From: Cupriavidus nantongensis
Lineage (GTDB): Bacteria > Pseudomonadota > Gammaproteobacteria > Burkholderiales > Burkholderiaceae
Assembly (NCBI RefSeq): GCF_001598055.1
Contig: NZ_CP014844.1
Location: 930,001 to 994,000, forward strand
DNA: 64,000 nt
Direction: 5' to 3'
Under the pieces are notes generated by a model. That model was given only the letters and a program-made list of their open reading frames with translations. It searched no databases and was not told the origin of the DNA. Positions 50,738-62,425 of the stretch are shown here, piece after piece; position 1 is the stretch's first letter; the number at the start of each line of letters is the position of its first letter. The translations under genes and the position numbers were made by a program.

Positions 50738-51874
50738 TCAATCCGGTACCGCCATCACCCCACTCTTCAGCAACGCCGCCACCAGGTCAGACTGCGTCAC
50801 CATCCCCACTACGCGCCGCTGGTCATCGATCACCGGCGCATGATGCAGTCCGCCGTCGGAGAAGGCCTGCGCCAGTTCCACCATCGGCTGCTCGGGCCGC
50901 GCCGTGACCACGGCATGCGTCATCAGGTTGCGCACGGTGCCGGCCAGGCGCCGCGCGCCGGTATCGCGCTGCGCCGCAAAAAAATCGCTCTGCGTGACGA
51001 TCCCCACCAGCTTGCGCGTCGCATCGACCACCGGCAGCGCCTTGATGCGGTGCCGCGACAGCAGGTGCCCGGCCTCATGGGCGGGCTGGTCGGGTGTCAC
51101 CGTGATCACGTCCCGCGACATGATTTCGCCGCACAGCACGTTGCCGAAATGACGGCGATACGCGCGCAGCTGCGCCGCCACCAGGATCTGCTCGAGGTCG
51201 TCTTCCTCGATATCCAGGAATTCGCCGCGTACCTTCAGGGCCGCATCCAGGTCCGCTCGGGTTACGCCGACGCGCTGGGTGGGTGGTACGTCCCGGGTGC
51301 CATGCTGCACCGCGGGCTCGGGTGGACGATGGGGGTAGCGCCGCCGCGACAGGTTGTTGAAGGCCAGCGCCATCATCAGCAGCAGCATCGAGTTGAACAG
51401 CACCGGCACCGCCACGAAGCCGAAGCCCAGCGCACTGACCGCCGGCCCGCCGAACACGGCGGTGATGGCCACCGCACCGCTGGGCGGATGCACGCAATGG
51501 AACTGGAACATCAGCGCGATGGCGACGGCCACCGCGACGGCGGCGGCGAGGCCGGGATCGGGAATCCAGCGCGCGCAGGCCACGCCGACGACCCCGGCGA
51601 TCAGGTTGCCGCCGATGATCGACCACGGCTGCGCCAGCGGTGATGCCGGCACCGCGAACAGCAGCACCGCCGAGGCGCCCATTGGCGCGACAAACCAGGG
51701 GTTGAAGCCGCCCAGCGTCTGGTGGCTGATCCATTCGGTGCAGAGCAGGCCCAGCAGCGCGCCGAAGCAACTCTTGAGGCGCTCCTTGCGGCTGGCGGCA
51801 ACGGGCAACGGAACAAAGGTGCGCAGCCAGGCACGGGCGTTATGCGCCAGGGCGGAGACGGGGGCGGTTGGCAT
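50738..51874 (-). CDS. HPP-family membrane protein with two CBS domains
   Basis: 378 residues. Residues about 20-190 form four to five membrane helices with the HPP signature FQFHCVHPPSGAVAITAV (His-Pro-Pro) and FNPWFVAPMGASAVLLFAVP. Residues about 250-375 hold a CBS pair (EIMSRDVITVTPDQPAHEAGHLLSRHRIKALPVVD, NLMTHAVVTARPEQPMVELAQAFSDGGLHHAPVID). HPP proteins are linked to nitrite or other anion transport in plants and cyanobacteria. The CBS pair suggests nucleotide control. Divergent from the ClC-CBS gene and sharing a palindromic operator with it. Confidence 0.87.
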   Translation of the reverse strand: MPTAPVSALAHNARAWLRTFVPLPVAASRKERLKSCFGALLGLLCTEWISHQTLGGFNPWFVAPMGASAVLLFAVPASPLAQPWSIIGGNLIAGVVGVACARWIPDPGLAAAVAVAVAIALMFQFHCVHPPSGAVAITAVFGGPAVSALGFGFVAVPVLFNSMLLLMMALAFNNLSRRRYPHRPPEPAVQHGTRDVPPTQRVGVTRADLDAALKVRGEFLDIEEDDLEQILVAAQLRAYRRHFGNVLCGEIMSRDVITVTPDQPAHEAGHLLSRHRIKALPVVDATRKLVGIVTQSDFFAAQRDTGARRLAGTVRNLMTHAVVTARPEQPMVELAQAFSDGGLHHAPVIDDQRRVVGMVTQSDLVAALLKSGVMAVPD

Positions 51875-51909
51875 TCTTGTGACGGGGGGCGCTTTGGAAT
51901 GGTGCGCGT

Positions 51910-51932
51910 AATATATCACGGGGTGATATATT
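51910..51932. promoter_or_regulatory. Perfect dyad between the HPP and ClC genes
   Basis: AATATATCAC-GGG-GTGATATATT is a 10-bp perfect inverted repeat with 3-bp spacer in a GC-rich region, 36 bp before the HPP start and 83 bp before the ClC start. It would overlap the -10 region of promoters in either direction and looks like an operator for a dimeric repressor. No adjacent regulator gene matches it; the factor is unknown. Confidence 0.7.
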
Positions 51933-52014
51933 TGGCCGCCTTTGGTGCAGCGCAATCCCGGTGATGGGGCATGTCGCACCGCACCAGAGCATAGAACTGC
52001 AAGGAGCCCCCGAG

Positions 52015-53772
52015 ATGTCGTCTGTCATGCCGGTCGAGAAACGCGACTATGCCGTCAACCGCCGCCTGCTGCTGCTGTCGGTGATCGCGCTGGGGATCGG
52101 CGCGCTCAGCACCGTGGCCGCGGATGTGCTGGTGAACCTGATCCGGTTTTTCACCAACCTGTTTTTCTACCAGACGCTGTCGCTGGCGGAGCGCTCGCCG
52201 GCGGGCCATGCACTGGGCGCGTGGGTGATCGCGGTGCCGGTGGTGGGCGGCCTGGTGGTCGGCCTGATGGCCCGCTATGGCAGCGACAAGATCCGCGGCC
52301 ACGGCATCCCCGAGGCGATCGAGGCGGTGTTGTTCGGCAAGAGCAGGATGTCGCCGCGGGTGGCGGTGCTCAAGCCGCTGTCGTCGGGCATCGTGATCGG
52401 CAGCGGCGGTCCGTTCGGTGCCGAAGGGCCGATCATCATGACCGGGGGCTCGCTGGCGTCGCTGCTGGCCCAGTACCTGCACCTGACCGCGGGCGAGCGC
52501 AAGGCGCTGCTGGTCGCGGGCGCGTGCGCCGGCATGACGGCGATCTTCGGCACCCCGGTGGCGGCGGTGCTGCTGGCGGTGGAGCTGCTGCTGTTCGAGC
52601 TGCGCCCCCGCAGCCTGCTGCCAGTGGCGCTGGCATGCGCGGTGGCGGGTTTCCTGCGACCGCTGGTGTTCGAGGCCGGACCGCTGTTCCCGCTGCAGAC
52701 CGCGGCGGCGGGTACCCCGGCGCTGCTGTCGTGCGTGCTGGCCGGCCTGCTGTGCGGCGTGCTGGGCGCGGCGCTGACGCTGGCGCTGTACCGCACCGAG
52801 GATGCGTTCGCGCGCCTGCCGCTGCACTGGATGTGGTGGCCGGCGCTGGGCGGGCTGGTGGTCGGCATCGGCGGCTATTTCGAGCCGCGCGCGCTGGGCG
52901 TCGGCTATGACGTGATCGGCGACCTGCTCAACAACCGCATCGCCATCGAGATCGCGCTGGCGCTGCTGGCGGTCAAGGCCGTGATCTGGATCGCGGCGCT
53001 GGGCTCGGGCACCTCGGGCGGCGTGCTGGCGCCGCTGCTGATGCTGGGCGCGGGGCTGGGCGTGGTGCTGGCGCCGTGGCTGCCCGGCGGTTCGCCGCAG
53101 CTGTGGGCGCTGGTGTGCATGGCAGGGGTGCTGGGCAGCGTGCTGGGCGCGCCGCTGACCGCGATCGTGTTCGCCTTCGGGCTCACCCATGACACCGAGG
53201 CGCTGTTGCCGCTGCTGCTGACCACCGCGGTGGCGTACGGCTTCTCGGTGCTGGCAATGAAGCGCTCGATCATGACCGAAAAGATCGCCCGGCGCGGCCT
53301 GCATATCTACCGCGAATACAGTGTCGATCCGCTCGAGCGCGCCCATGTCGACGAACTGATGACGCGCGAGGTGGTGGCGATCGACGCCGACCTGCCGGTC
53401 GCGGACGCCATGGTGCGCTATTTCGGCGAACACGCCGCGCATCGCGCCTACCCGGTGGTGGCCGATGGGCGCGTGCTGGGCATGCTCGAGCGTGCCGCCA
53501 TTCGGGGCCTGGCCGCCGGCGAAGTGCCGCCCGGCCTGCGCTGCCGCGACCTGCTCGGCGCCCCCGTGCATGTACTGCTGCCGGGCCAGACCGCGCGCGC
53601 CGCCGCCGGCAGCATGGCGGCGCTGAGCGTGGCGCGCCTGCCGGTGGTGGAAAGCGTGGAAACCATGCGCCTGGCGGGCATCGTGTCGCTGCGCGACCTG
53701 CTGCGCCCGAGCGGCCATGTATTCCATGAGGAGTCGCGCCGCGAGCGCCTGCGCGGCCGCGCCGCCGCCTGA
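52015..53772 (+). CDS. ClC-family chloride/anion channel with CBS domains
   Basis: 585 residues, about ten to twelve membrane helices then a CBS pair (residues about 445-570). Selectivity-filter regions: GHGIPEAIEAV (usual G-S-G-I-P; here His replaces the central Ser), GAEGPIIMTGGSLASLL (gating Glu kept, preceding Arg replaced by Ala) and GTSGGVLAPLLMLGAGLG. Probably an anion channel or H+/anion exchanger whose selectivity could differ from chloride. The CBS domains VDELMTREVVAIDADLPVADAM bind nucleotides in relatives. Start ATG follows AGGAG. Divergent from HPP-CBS. Confidence 0.87.
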   Translation: MSSVMPVEKRDYAVNRRLLLLSVIALGIGALSTVAADVLVNLIRFFTNLFFYQTLSLAERSPAGHALGAWVIAVPVVGGLVVGLMARYGSDKIRGHGIPEAIEAVLFGKSRMSPRVAVLKPLSSGIVIGSGGPFGAEGPIIMTGGSLASLLAQYLHLTAGERKALLVAGACAGMTAIFGTPVAAVLLAVELLLFELRPRSLLPVALACAVAGFLRPLVFEAGPLFPLQTAAAGTPALLSCVLAGLLCGVLGAALTLALYRTEDAFARLPLHWMWWPALGGLVVGIGGYFEPRALGVGYDVIGDLLNNRIAIEIALALLAVKAVIWIAALGSGTSGGVLAPLLMLGAGLGVVLAPWLPGGSPQLWALVCMAGVLGSVLGAPLTAIVFAFGLTHDTEALLPLLLTTAVAYGFSVLAMKRSIMTEKIARRGLHIYREYSVDPLERAHVDELMTREVVAIDADLPVADAMVRYFGEHAAHRAYPVVADGRVLGMLERAAIRGLAAGEVPPGLRCRDLLGAPVHVLLPGQTARAAAGSMAALSVARLPVVESVETMRLAGIVSLRDLLRPSGHVFHEESRRERLRGRAAA

Positions 53773-53780
53773 GGCGGCGG
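53762..53780 (+). terminator. Hairpin across the ClC stop codon
   Basis: CCGCCGCC-TGA-GGCGGCGG, an 8-bp perfect stem whose 3-nt loop is the stop codon, followed after 13 bp by TTCTT. Serves the convergent ClC and Lrp genes (24-bp gap). Weak T-tract, so only a candidate terminator. Confidence 0.4.
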
Positions 53781-53796
53781 GGCCCGGGCGGCCTTC

Positions 53797-54216
53797 TTAC
53801 TTGTAGGTCGACAGCAGGATGCTGGTCTCGGTGGCGCTGATGCCGTCGATCAGCCGGATCCGGTCGAGCGCGCGATCGAAGGCCTCGAGCGTGTCGGCGC
53901 GCAGCTCGGCGATGATGTCCCAGCGGCCGTTGGTGGTATGCAGCGCCTGCACGTTGGGCTCGCCGCGCAGCGCCTGCAGCACGGCGCGGGTCTTGTTGCC
54001 GTCGACCGCGACCGTCATCCAGGCGCGGATGCGGTGCGCCTCGGCTTCGGGCCGCAGGCGCACGGTGTAGCCGACGATCAGCCCTTCCTGTTCCAGTTTG
54101 TCGATGCGGTTCTGCACGGTGGCGCGCGATACGCGCAGCGCCTGCGCCAGTGCCGTCACCGGCGTGCGCGCGTTGTCGCGCAGGAGGGCTATCAGCTGCT
54201 GGTCGGTGGCATCCAT
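53797..54216 (-). CDS. Lrp/AsnC-family transcriptional regulator
   Basis: 139 residues. N-terminal HTH (DQQLIALLRDNARTPVTALAQALRVSRATVQNRIDKLE) and C-terminal RAM ligand-binding domain (WMTVAVDGNKTRAVLQALRGEPNVQALHTTNGRWDIIAEL). Shorter than global Lrp. Divergent from the amidinohydrolase and ornithine cyclodeaminase genes, which it most likely controls in response to an amino acid. Two dyads lie in the shared promoter. Confidence 0.92.
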   Translation of the reverse strand: MDATDQQLIALLRDNARTPVTALAQALRVSRATVQNRIDKLEQEGLIVGYTVRLRPEAEAHRIRAWMTVAVDGNKTRAVLQALRGEPNVQALHTTNGRWDIIAELRADTLEAFDRALDRIRLIDGISATETSILLSTYK

Positions 54217-54246
54217 GGGGCGGTAGGGCGCAGGGTGGGCGATTTG

Positions 54247-54306
54247 GCAAAACGGCAGCGTGGTCTGGCGTTTTGCTCAATGGTAGGCGCAAACCGGCCA
54301 GTTTGC
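54247..54306. promoter_or_regulatory. Putative Lrp binding region: four GCAAA(A)C half-sites
   Basis: Two inverted repeats: GCAAAACG (54247-54254) with CGTTTTGC (54269-54276), spacer 14; and GCAAAC-CGGCCA-GTTTGC (54289-54306). All four half-sites share GCAAA(A)C, as expected for an Lrp-type oligomer. They lie between the divergent Lrp and amidinohydrolase genes. Inference from position and symmetry. Confidence 0.6.
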
Positions 54307-54404
54307 TGGCTATTGGCTAACGCGTGCCTGCACCAGAATTCAGTCGACGGATGGATTTCCCTGACGGGATGCCGTCGAACCCGCCATGCCAACCAGGAGC
54401 CGCC

Positions 54405-55283
54405 GTGATCCAGACCCCCACCATCTTGCTGGTCGAGCCGACCTACTACGATGTGTCGTACAGCATCAATCCGTGGATGGACCCGGCCGCCTGGGCGCGC
54501 GATCCGCACGGCATGCATCGCAATGCGATGCAGTCGTTCCATGCGCTGCGCGACGCGCTCGGGCGCGCGGGCTTCGCGGTGGAGCTGGCGCCCGGCGCGC
54601 CGGGGCTGCCCGACATGGTGTTCCCCGCCAACGCCGCCGTGGTGCTGGACGGGCGCGCACTGCTGGCGCGCTTCCGCTATCCGCAGCGGCGCGGCGAGGA
54701 AGCGCCGTTCGCCGACATCTTCGGCAAGCTGCGCGAGCGCGGCCTGCTCGACGAAGTCGCGCTGCTGCCGGAAGGGTGCTACCAGGAAGGCGCCGGCGAT
54801 TGCATCTGGGACGCGGGGCGCGGCCATTTCTGGGCCGGCTTCGGCCCGCGTTCGTCGCACCAGGCGGCGCAGGCGGTGTCGCGCTATTTCGGCAAGGACG
54901 TGGTGGCGCTGGAGTTGGCCACCGAGCAGAGCTATCACCTCGACGTATGCTTCTGCCCGCTGTCGGGCGGCGAGGTGCTGTACTACCCGCCGGCGTTCAG
55001 CGCAGTGGCGCTGCGCGAGCTGCGCGCGCGCGTGCCGGCGCGGCTGCGCATCGAGGCCAGCGCCGACGACCTGCGCCATTTCAGCGTCAACGCGGTCAAC
55101 CTCGATGACCAGGTGGTGATGACGCGTACCACGCCGCACCTGCGCAGCGAGCTGGGACGGCGCGGCTACCAGCTGCATGAGGTCGACCTGTCGCCGTTCA
55201 TGCTGTCGGGCGGCGGCGCCTATTGCATGACGCTGCGGCTGGACCGCAGCAGCGGAGGCGGCGTCGCCGCGGCGGCGGCCTGA
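54405..55283 (+). CDS. Amidinohydrolase-fold enzyme (dimethylarginine/arginine hydrolase family)
   Basis: 292 residues from a GTG with AGGAG 5 bp upstream; ATGs further upstream lie in the promoter. Pentein-fold motifs: YSINPWMDP, MVFPANAAVVLDG (substrate Asn), GDCIWDAGRGHFWAGFGPRSS, QSYHLDVCFCPL (catalytic His), and GGGAYCMTLRL (nucleophilic Cys near the C-terminus). Such enzymes hydrolyse dimethylarginine or arginine to citrulline or ornithine. Next to an ornithine cyclodeaminase the simplest pathway is arginine (derivative) to ornithine to proline, but the exact substrate is not determined. Confidence 0.83.
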   Translation: MIQTPTILLVEPTYYDVSYSINPWMDPAAWARDPHGMHRNAMQSFHALRDALGRAGFAVELAPGAPGLPDMVFPANAAVVLDGRALLARFRYPQRRGEEAPFADIFGKLRERGLLDEVALLPEGCYQEGAGDCIWDAGRGHFWAGFGPRSSHQAAQAVSRYFGKDVVALELATEQSYHLDVCFCPLSGGEVLYYPPAFSAVALRELRARVPARLRIEASADDLRHFSVNAVNLDDQVVMTRTTPHLRSELGRRGYQLHEVDLSPFMLSGGGAYCMTLRLDRSSGGGVAAAAA

Positions 55284-55299
55284 ACGCGGGGAGAGGGTC

Positions 55300-56385
55300 A
55301 TGAAGAACACTGTCCGCACCTTGTTTCTCGACGCTACCGACGTCGCCCGGCTGGTGGCCGCAATCGGCCCGCAGGCGGCCATCGTCGACCTGGCCGCGCA
55401 GGTGCGCCAGGCCTTTGCGCGCTGGGCCGATTTCGACAAGTCGGCGCGGCTGGCCAGCCATTCGGCGCGCGGCGTGATCGAGCTGATGCCGGTCAGCGAC
55501 GGCAGCCAGTATGCGTTCAAGTACGTCAACGGCCATCCGCGCAATGCGCAGCACGGCATGCCCACGGTGATGGCATGCGGCCTGCTGGCCGAGGTGGAAA
55601 CCGGCTTCCCGCTGCTGCTGGCGGACCTGACACTGGCCACCGCGCTGCGCACCGCGGCCACCTCGGCGCTGGCGGCGCGCGCCATGGCGCGGCCGGGCGC
55701 GGCGACCATGGCGCTGATCGGCAATGGCGCGCAGGCGGAGTTCCAGGTGCTGGCGTTCCACGCGATGCTGGGCGTGCGCGAAATCGCTGCCTATGACATC
55801 GATCCCGCCGCCACTGCACGGCTGATGCGCAATCTTGCCGCGGTGCCCGGCCTGGCGATCCGGCGTGCCGATTCGATCGGGGCCGCGCTGGCCGGCGCCG
55901 ATATCGTCTCGACCGTCACCGCCGACAAGACCCGTGCCACCATCCTGACGCCGGCCATGGTGCGGCCCGGCATGCACCTGAACGCGGTCGGCGGCGACTG
56001 CCCCGGCAAGACCGAGCTGCATGCCGAGATCCTGCGCCGCGCGCGCATCGTGGTGGAGTACGAACCGCAGACCCGCATCGAGGGCGAGATCCAGCAACTG
56101 CCCGCCGACACGCCCGTGACCGAGCTGTGGCAGGTGCTAGCCGGCCAGGCCACGGGCCGCGCCGCAGCGGACGAGGTGACCGTATTCGATTCGGTGGGGT
56201 TTGCGCTGGAAGACTATGCCGCGCTGCGCTGGCTCTACGCCGCTGCGCAGGCGAATCGCGCCGGCACCGCGGTGGAACTGGTGGCGATGCCGCCCGATCC
56301 GCGCAACCTGTACGGCTGGATGCTGGCGCAGGCCGAAGGCGGCGGCGCCGGGCGGACAGCGCCACGGCCGGCGGCCGTGGCCTGA
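55300..56385 (+). CDS. Ornithine cyclodeaminase / mu-crystallin family
   Basis: 361 residues. Motifs: SHSARGVIELMPVSDGSQYAFKYVNGHP (substrate Lys/Arg region), LADLTLATALRTAATSALAARAMARP, Rossmann ALIGNGAQAEFQ and NAVGGDCPGKTEL (catalytic Asp). Closest in motif pattern to ornithine cyclodeaminases that convert L-ornithine to proline and NH3 with NAD+. 16 bp after the amidinohydrolase, likely co-transcribed. Confidence 0.88.
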   Translation: MKNTVRTLFLDATDVARLVAAIGPQAAIVDLAAQVRQAFARWADFDKSARLASHSARGVIELMPVSDGSQYAFKYVNGHPRNAQHGMPTVMACGLLAEVETGFPLLLADLTLATALRTAATSALAARAMARPGAATMALIGNGAQAEFQVLAFHAMLGVREIAAYDIDPAATARLMRNLAAVPGLAIRRADSIGAALAGADIVSTVTADKTRATILTPAMVRPGMHLNAVGGDCPGKTELHAEILRRARIVVEYEPQTRIEGEIQQLPADTPVTELWQVLAGQATGRAAADEVTVFDSVGFALEDYAALRWLYAAAQANRAGTAVELVAMPPDPRNLYGWMLAQAEGGGAGRTAPRPAAVA

Positions 56386-56412
56386 AGCATCACCGGAGTG
56401 TGGCCTGAAGGC

Positions 56413-57009
56413 TCAGCTGGCGCGGCCCATCATCAGCTGCGCGCGCAGGAAGCCCTTGACCTCTTCGAGCGAGGGCGTCTTCAGGAACACCATGATGCCC
56501 CAGTGCTGCAGGGCATCGGCCACGCCGTCATAGGCCTGGCGGTTGGTGATGACGGCAAAGATCACGTGCTGGCTGGCAAAGAAGTTCTGCAGCTTCTCGA
56601 CCGTGGCCGACTCGGCATCGTTGAGCTCGTCGACGTAGTAGAGCACCACGCGCGGATGCTCGCTGACCGAGGTGATGACGGTGTCGAGCACATCGTCCAC
56701 CACCACGCTCTTGAGCGGCAGGCCCCACTTGGCGAGCTGGCTGTGGATGCGCTGCGCCTCCTGGTGGTTGGGGTGGAACACCACCAGGTCGAGCCCGTGC
56801 GGCGACGCTGACTCGGGCCCGATGCGCGTCGCCAGCAGGCGATGCACGGTTTCCTTGTGGATGCGCCGGTGGCCGCCGTTGGTCTTCCAGGCCCCCAGTT
56901 CGCCGCGCTCGACCATCTTCTGGACGGTGCCCAGTGAGACGTTGAGCAGTTTTGCCGCTGTCCGCGTGCTGTAGTAAGGCTTTTCAGCCAGTGCCGGATC
57001 AAGTTTCAT
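56413..57009 (-). CDS. HTH (excisionase/MerR-type) protein with receiver-like C-terminal domain
   Basis: 198 residues. Residues 10-60: YYSTRTAAKLLNVSLGTVQKMVERGELGAWKTNGGHRRI, a winged-HTH of the excisionase type. Residues 72-195 look like a CheY-like domain: LDLVVFHPNHQEAQRIHSQL, PRVVLYYVDELND (phospho-acceptor position not a canonical Asp in context), ITNRQAYDGVADAL and WGIMVFLKTPSLEEV (Lys-x-Pro). If real this is a pseudo-receiver regulator. Its upstream region is AT-rich and contains dyads; the target is unknown. Confidence 0.72.
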   Translation of the reverse strand: MKLDPALAEKPYYSTRTAAKLLNVSLGTVQKMVERGELGAWKTNGGHRRIHKETVHRLLATRIGPESASPHGLDLVVFHPNHQEAQRIHSQLAKWGLPLKSVVVDDVLDTVITSVSEHPRVVLYYVDELNDAESATVEKLQNFFASQHVIFAVITNRQAYDGVADALQHWGIMVFLKTPSLEEVKGFLRAQLMMGRAS

Positions 57010-57173
57010 CCCATCACCCGTAGTCCATAGGCAGTCGCGCCGTCATGGCGCACGCGGCCCCTGGCACTGGCGCCGCGCGTTTGTCACTGCCAACAGTTGA
57101 CTGACCCTGTGTGCCCGGCCCGCTCCCCCGCTGGCCAGGCTGCTTTTTGTGGTTGTTTTGATCTTTTATGCAT

Positions 57174-57234
57174 TTCCAGCAAGCGCAGCGCGATCCCAAT
57201 GTATTGGAATGTCTCTATGCTGGATTTGCTGGAA
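57174..57234. promoter_or_regulatory. Nested dyads upstream of the HTH gene
   Basis: Outer inverted repeat TTCCAGCAA (57174-57182) / TTGCTGGAA (57226-57234), 9-bp perfect arms, around an inner palindrome CCAAT-GT-ATTGG (57196-57207). The two centres are within 3 bp. They lie 165-225 bp upstream of the HTH gene in an AT-rich block (57130-57310), a plausible autoregulatory region. Confidence 0.55.
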
Positions 57235-57420
57235 CCTAATAATATGCCGCAAACGACAAAGTATCTGTAGGAAAAAACATAAATCTGGGGGGCTTTTGTT
57301 TCATAACGCACATTGAGCGCATTGTGATGACAACAGGAGTGTCAGTGCAGACCCGCTCGCGTCGCCATGGTTCCCATGACCGGCAATGTCAGCGCGTGCT
57401 GAATTCAGCGGGCGCTTCAC

Positions 57421-57524
57421 AGTTCCGCATGACGGGTCCGCTTGCCGGTTCCATTTAACGGTACCGCCGCCTGGTTCCGCTTCATGGTTCCGCTCCCAGG
57501 TTCCGTTCAGCGGTACCGCTTCAA
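57421..57524. repeat. Eight phased 13-bp repeats (GGTNCC core) after dctD
   Basis: GGTTCC/GGTACC-type hexamers begin exactly every 13 bp at 57421 (AGTTCC), 57434 (GGGTCC), 57447, 57460, 57473, 57486, 57499 and 57512, most followed by GCT or GC. A further GGTTCC at 57369 is four periods upstream. The unit averages GGTTCCGCTTCA. The array ends 20 bp beyond the dctD stop codon, so it lies in the dctD 3' region. Regular spacing with variable intervening bases suggests binding sites rather than plain slippage. Confidence 0.75.
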
Positions 57525-57543
57525 ACACGCGTTACCGTGTGTT

Positions 57544-60850
<3,307 letters not shown>

Positions 60851-60959
60851 CAGGTGTTGGGCGAGGCAGGTGGCATAGCCGCCGCGCCGGCAATGGCTGC
60901 AGCCGGGCGCGGGAGCCTACTTTTACCACACCAACGGGGGGTGCCGGCCGCCACCATGC

Positions 60960-60993
60960 AAAAAGGCCCGGCCGCCTGATCGGCAACCGGGCC
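60960..60993 (-). terminator. Rho-independent terminator of dctA
   Basis: On the minus strand GGCCCGGTTGCC - GATCA - GGCGGCCGGGCC forms a 12-bp stem (two G-T wobbles) with 5-nt loop, followed directly by TTTTT. It begins 23 bp after the dctA stop codon and ahead of dctB, so dctA is expected to be mainly transcribed apart from dctBD. Confidence 0.85.
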
Positions 60994-61015
60994 CTGGCAC
61001 GCCTGGCGGACGGTG

Positions 61016-62326
61016 TTACTTGGCCGCCAGGACCTGGGCAGGTGCCAGGCCGGTGGTGGTATCCGCGGCGGGTTCATCCTCCTCGGACGGTACCGGCGCG
61101 CCGATGGCGCCTTCGCTTTTGGCGACGACGGCGGTGGCAATCGCATTGCCAAGCACATTGGTCACGGTGCGACCCATGTCGAGTACGTGGTCGATGCCCA
61201 GCACCAGCAGGATGCCGGCCTCGGGCAGGCCGAACATCGGCAGCACGGCGGCGACCACCACCAGCGAGGCGCGCGGCACGCCGGCGATGCCCTTGCTGGT
61301 GACCAGCAGCACCAGCAGCATGGTGATCTGCTGGGTCAGCGACAGCTCGATGCCGTACACCTGCGCCACGAACAGCGCGGCAAACGAGGTGTACATGATC
61401 GAACCGTCCAGGTTGAACGAGTAGCCCAGCGGCAGCACGAAGTTGGTGATGCGCTCCTTGACGCCGAAGCGGGTCAGCTGGTCGATCACCTTGGGGTAGG
61501 CCGATTCGCTGCTGGCGGTGGCGAAGCCGATCATCAGCGGCGCGCGCATCAGCTTGAGCAGGCGGAACACGTCACGGCCCAGGAAGCAGTAGCCGCCGGC
61601 GATCAGCGCCACCCACAGCAGCGCCAGCGCCAGGTACAGGCTGCCCAGCAGCTTGGCGTAGACCACCAGCACGCCCAGGCCCTGCGCGGTGATCACCGCC
61701 GCGATCGCGCCGAACACGCCCACCGGGGCGAACGCCATCACGTAGTTGGTGACCTTCAGCATCACGTCGGCCAGGCCCTCGATGCCCTGCAGCACCGGCT
61801 TGCCGACGCCGTCCTTGACGGTGCCCAGCGCAAAGCCGAAGAACAGCGAGAACACCACGATCTGCAGGATCTCGTTGTTCGCCATCGCCTCGACGAAGCT
61901 CTTGGGGAACATGTGCGCGATGAAATCGCGCAGGTTCAGCGCCCCGGTCTTCAGGTTCGAGCTGGCGTCCGCCGCGGGCAGCGCCAGGTTCATGCCGTGA
62001 CCGGGCTGCAGCAGGTTGGCCATGACCAGGCCGAGCAGCAGCGAGGTGACCGAGGCGCCGATGAACCACATCATCGCCTTCATGCCGATGCGGCCGACGG
62101 CGCGGCCGTCGCCCATGCTGGCGATGCCGGCTACCAGCGTCGCGAACACCAGCGGGCCGATGATCATCTTGATCATCCGCAGGAAGATGTCGGTCAGGAT
62201 GGACAGGTGGTTGGCAATCGATTTGGCGGTGTCGGCGTCCGGCGCCAGGTTGTGCGCGGCGGTGCCGGCCAGCACGCCTAGCAGCATCGCAATGAAGATC
62301 AGGGTGGGCAGTCGATTCAGTTTCAT
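61016..62326 (-). CDS. dctA: DctA, C4-dicarboxylate/H+ symporter
   Basis: 436 residues, eight or more membrane helices plus hairpin loops. DAACS family signatures: IKMIIGPLVFATLVAGIASMG, a Ser-rich region VLPLGYSFNLDGSIMYTSFAALFVAQVYGI, IAGVPRASLVVVAAVLP and GIDHVLDMGRTVTNVLGNAIATAVVAK. Takes up succinate, fumarate and malate. The proper ATG has a weak ribosome-binding site, while a small upstream ORF has a strong one. Confidence 0.95.
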   Translation of the reverse strand: MKLNRLPTLIFIAMLLGVLAGTAAHNLAPDADTAKSIANHLSILTDIFLRMIKMIIGPLVFATLVAGIASMGDGRAVGRIGMKAMMWFIGASVTSLLLGLVMANLLQPGHGMNLALPAADASSNLKTGALNLRDFIAHMFPKSFVEAMANNEILQIVVFSLFFGFALGTVKDGVGKPVLQGIEGLADVMLKVTNYVMAFAPVGVFGAIAAVITAQGLGVLVVYAKLLGSLYLALALLWVALIAGGYCFLGRDVFRLLKLMRAPLMIGFATASSESAYPKVIDQLTRFGVKERITNFVLPLGYSFNLDGSIMYTSFAALFVAQVYGIELSLTQQITMLLVLLVTSKGIAGVPRASLVVVAAVLPMFGLPEAGILLVLGIDHVLDMGRTVTNVLGNAIATAVVAKSEGAIGAPVPSEEDEPAADTTTGLAPAQVLAAK

Positions 62327-62425
62327 CGTGGATCAGGCCTGTGCGACCGTTCCCGGGAAGGGACGGGCGACTGTATTGCAGGAAGGCTGGGCGACGTCGG
62401 GGCGCCGGGCCGGCCGTGTCAGGGT

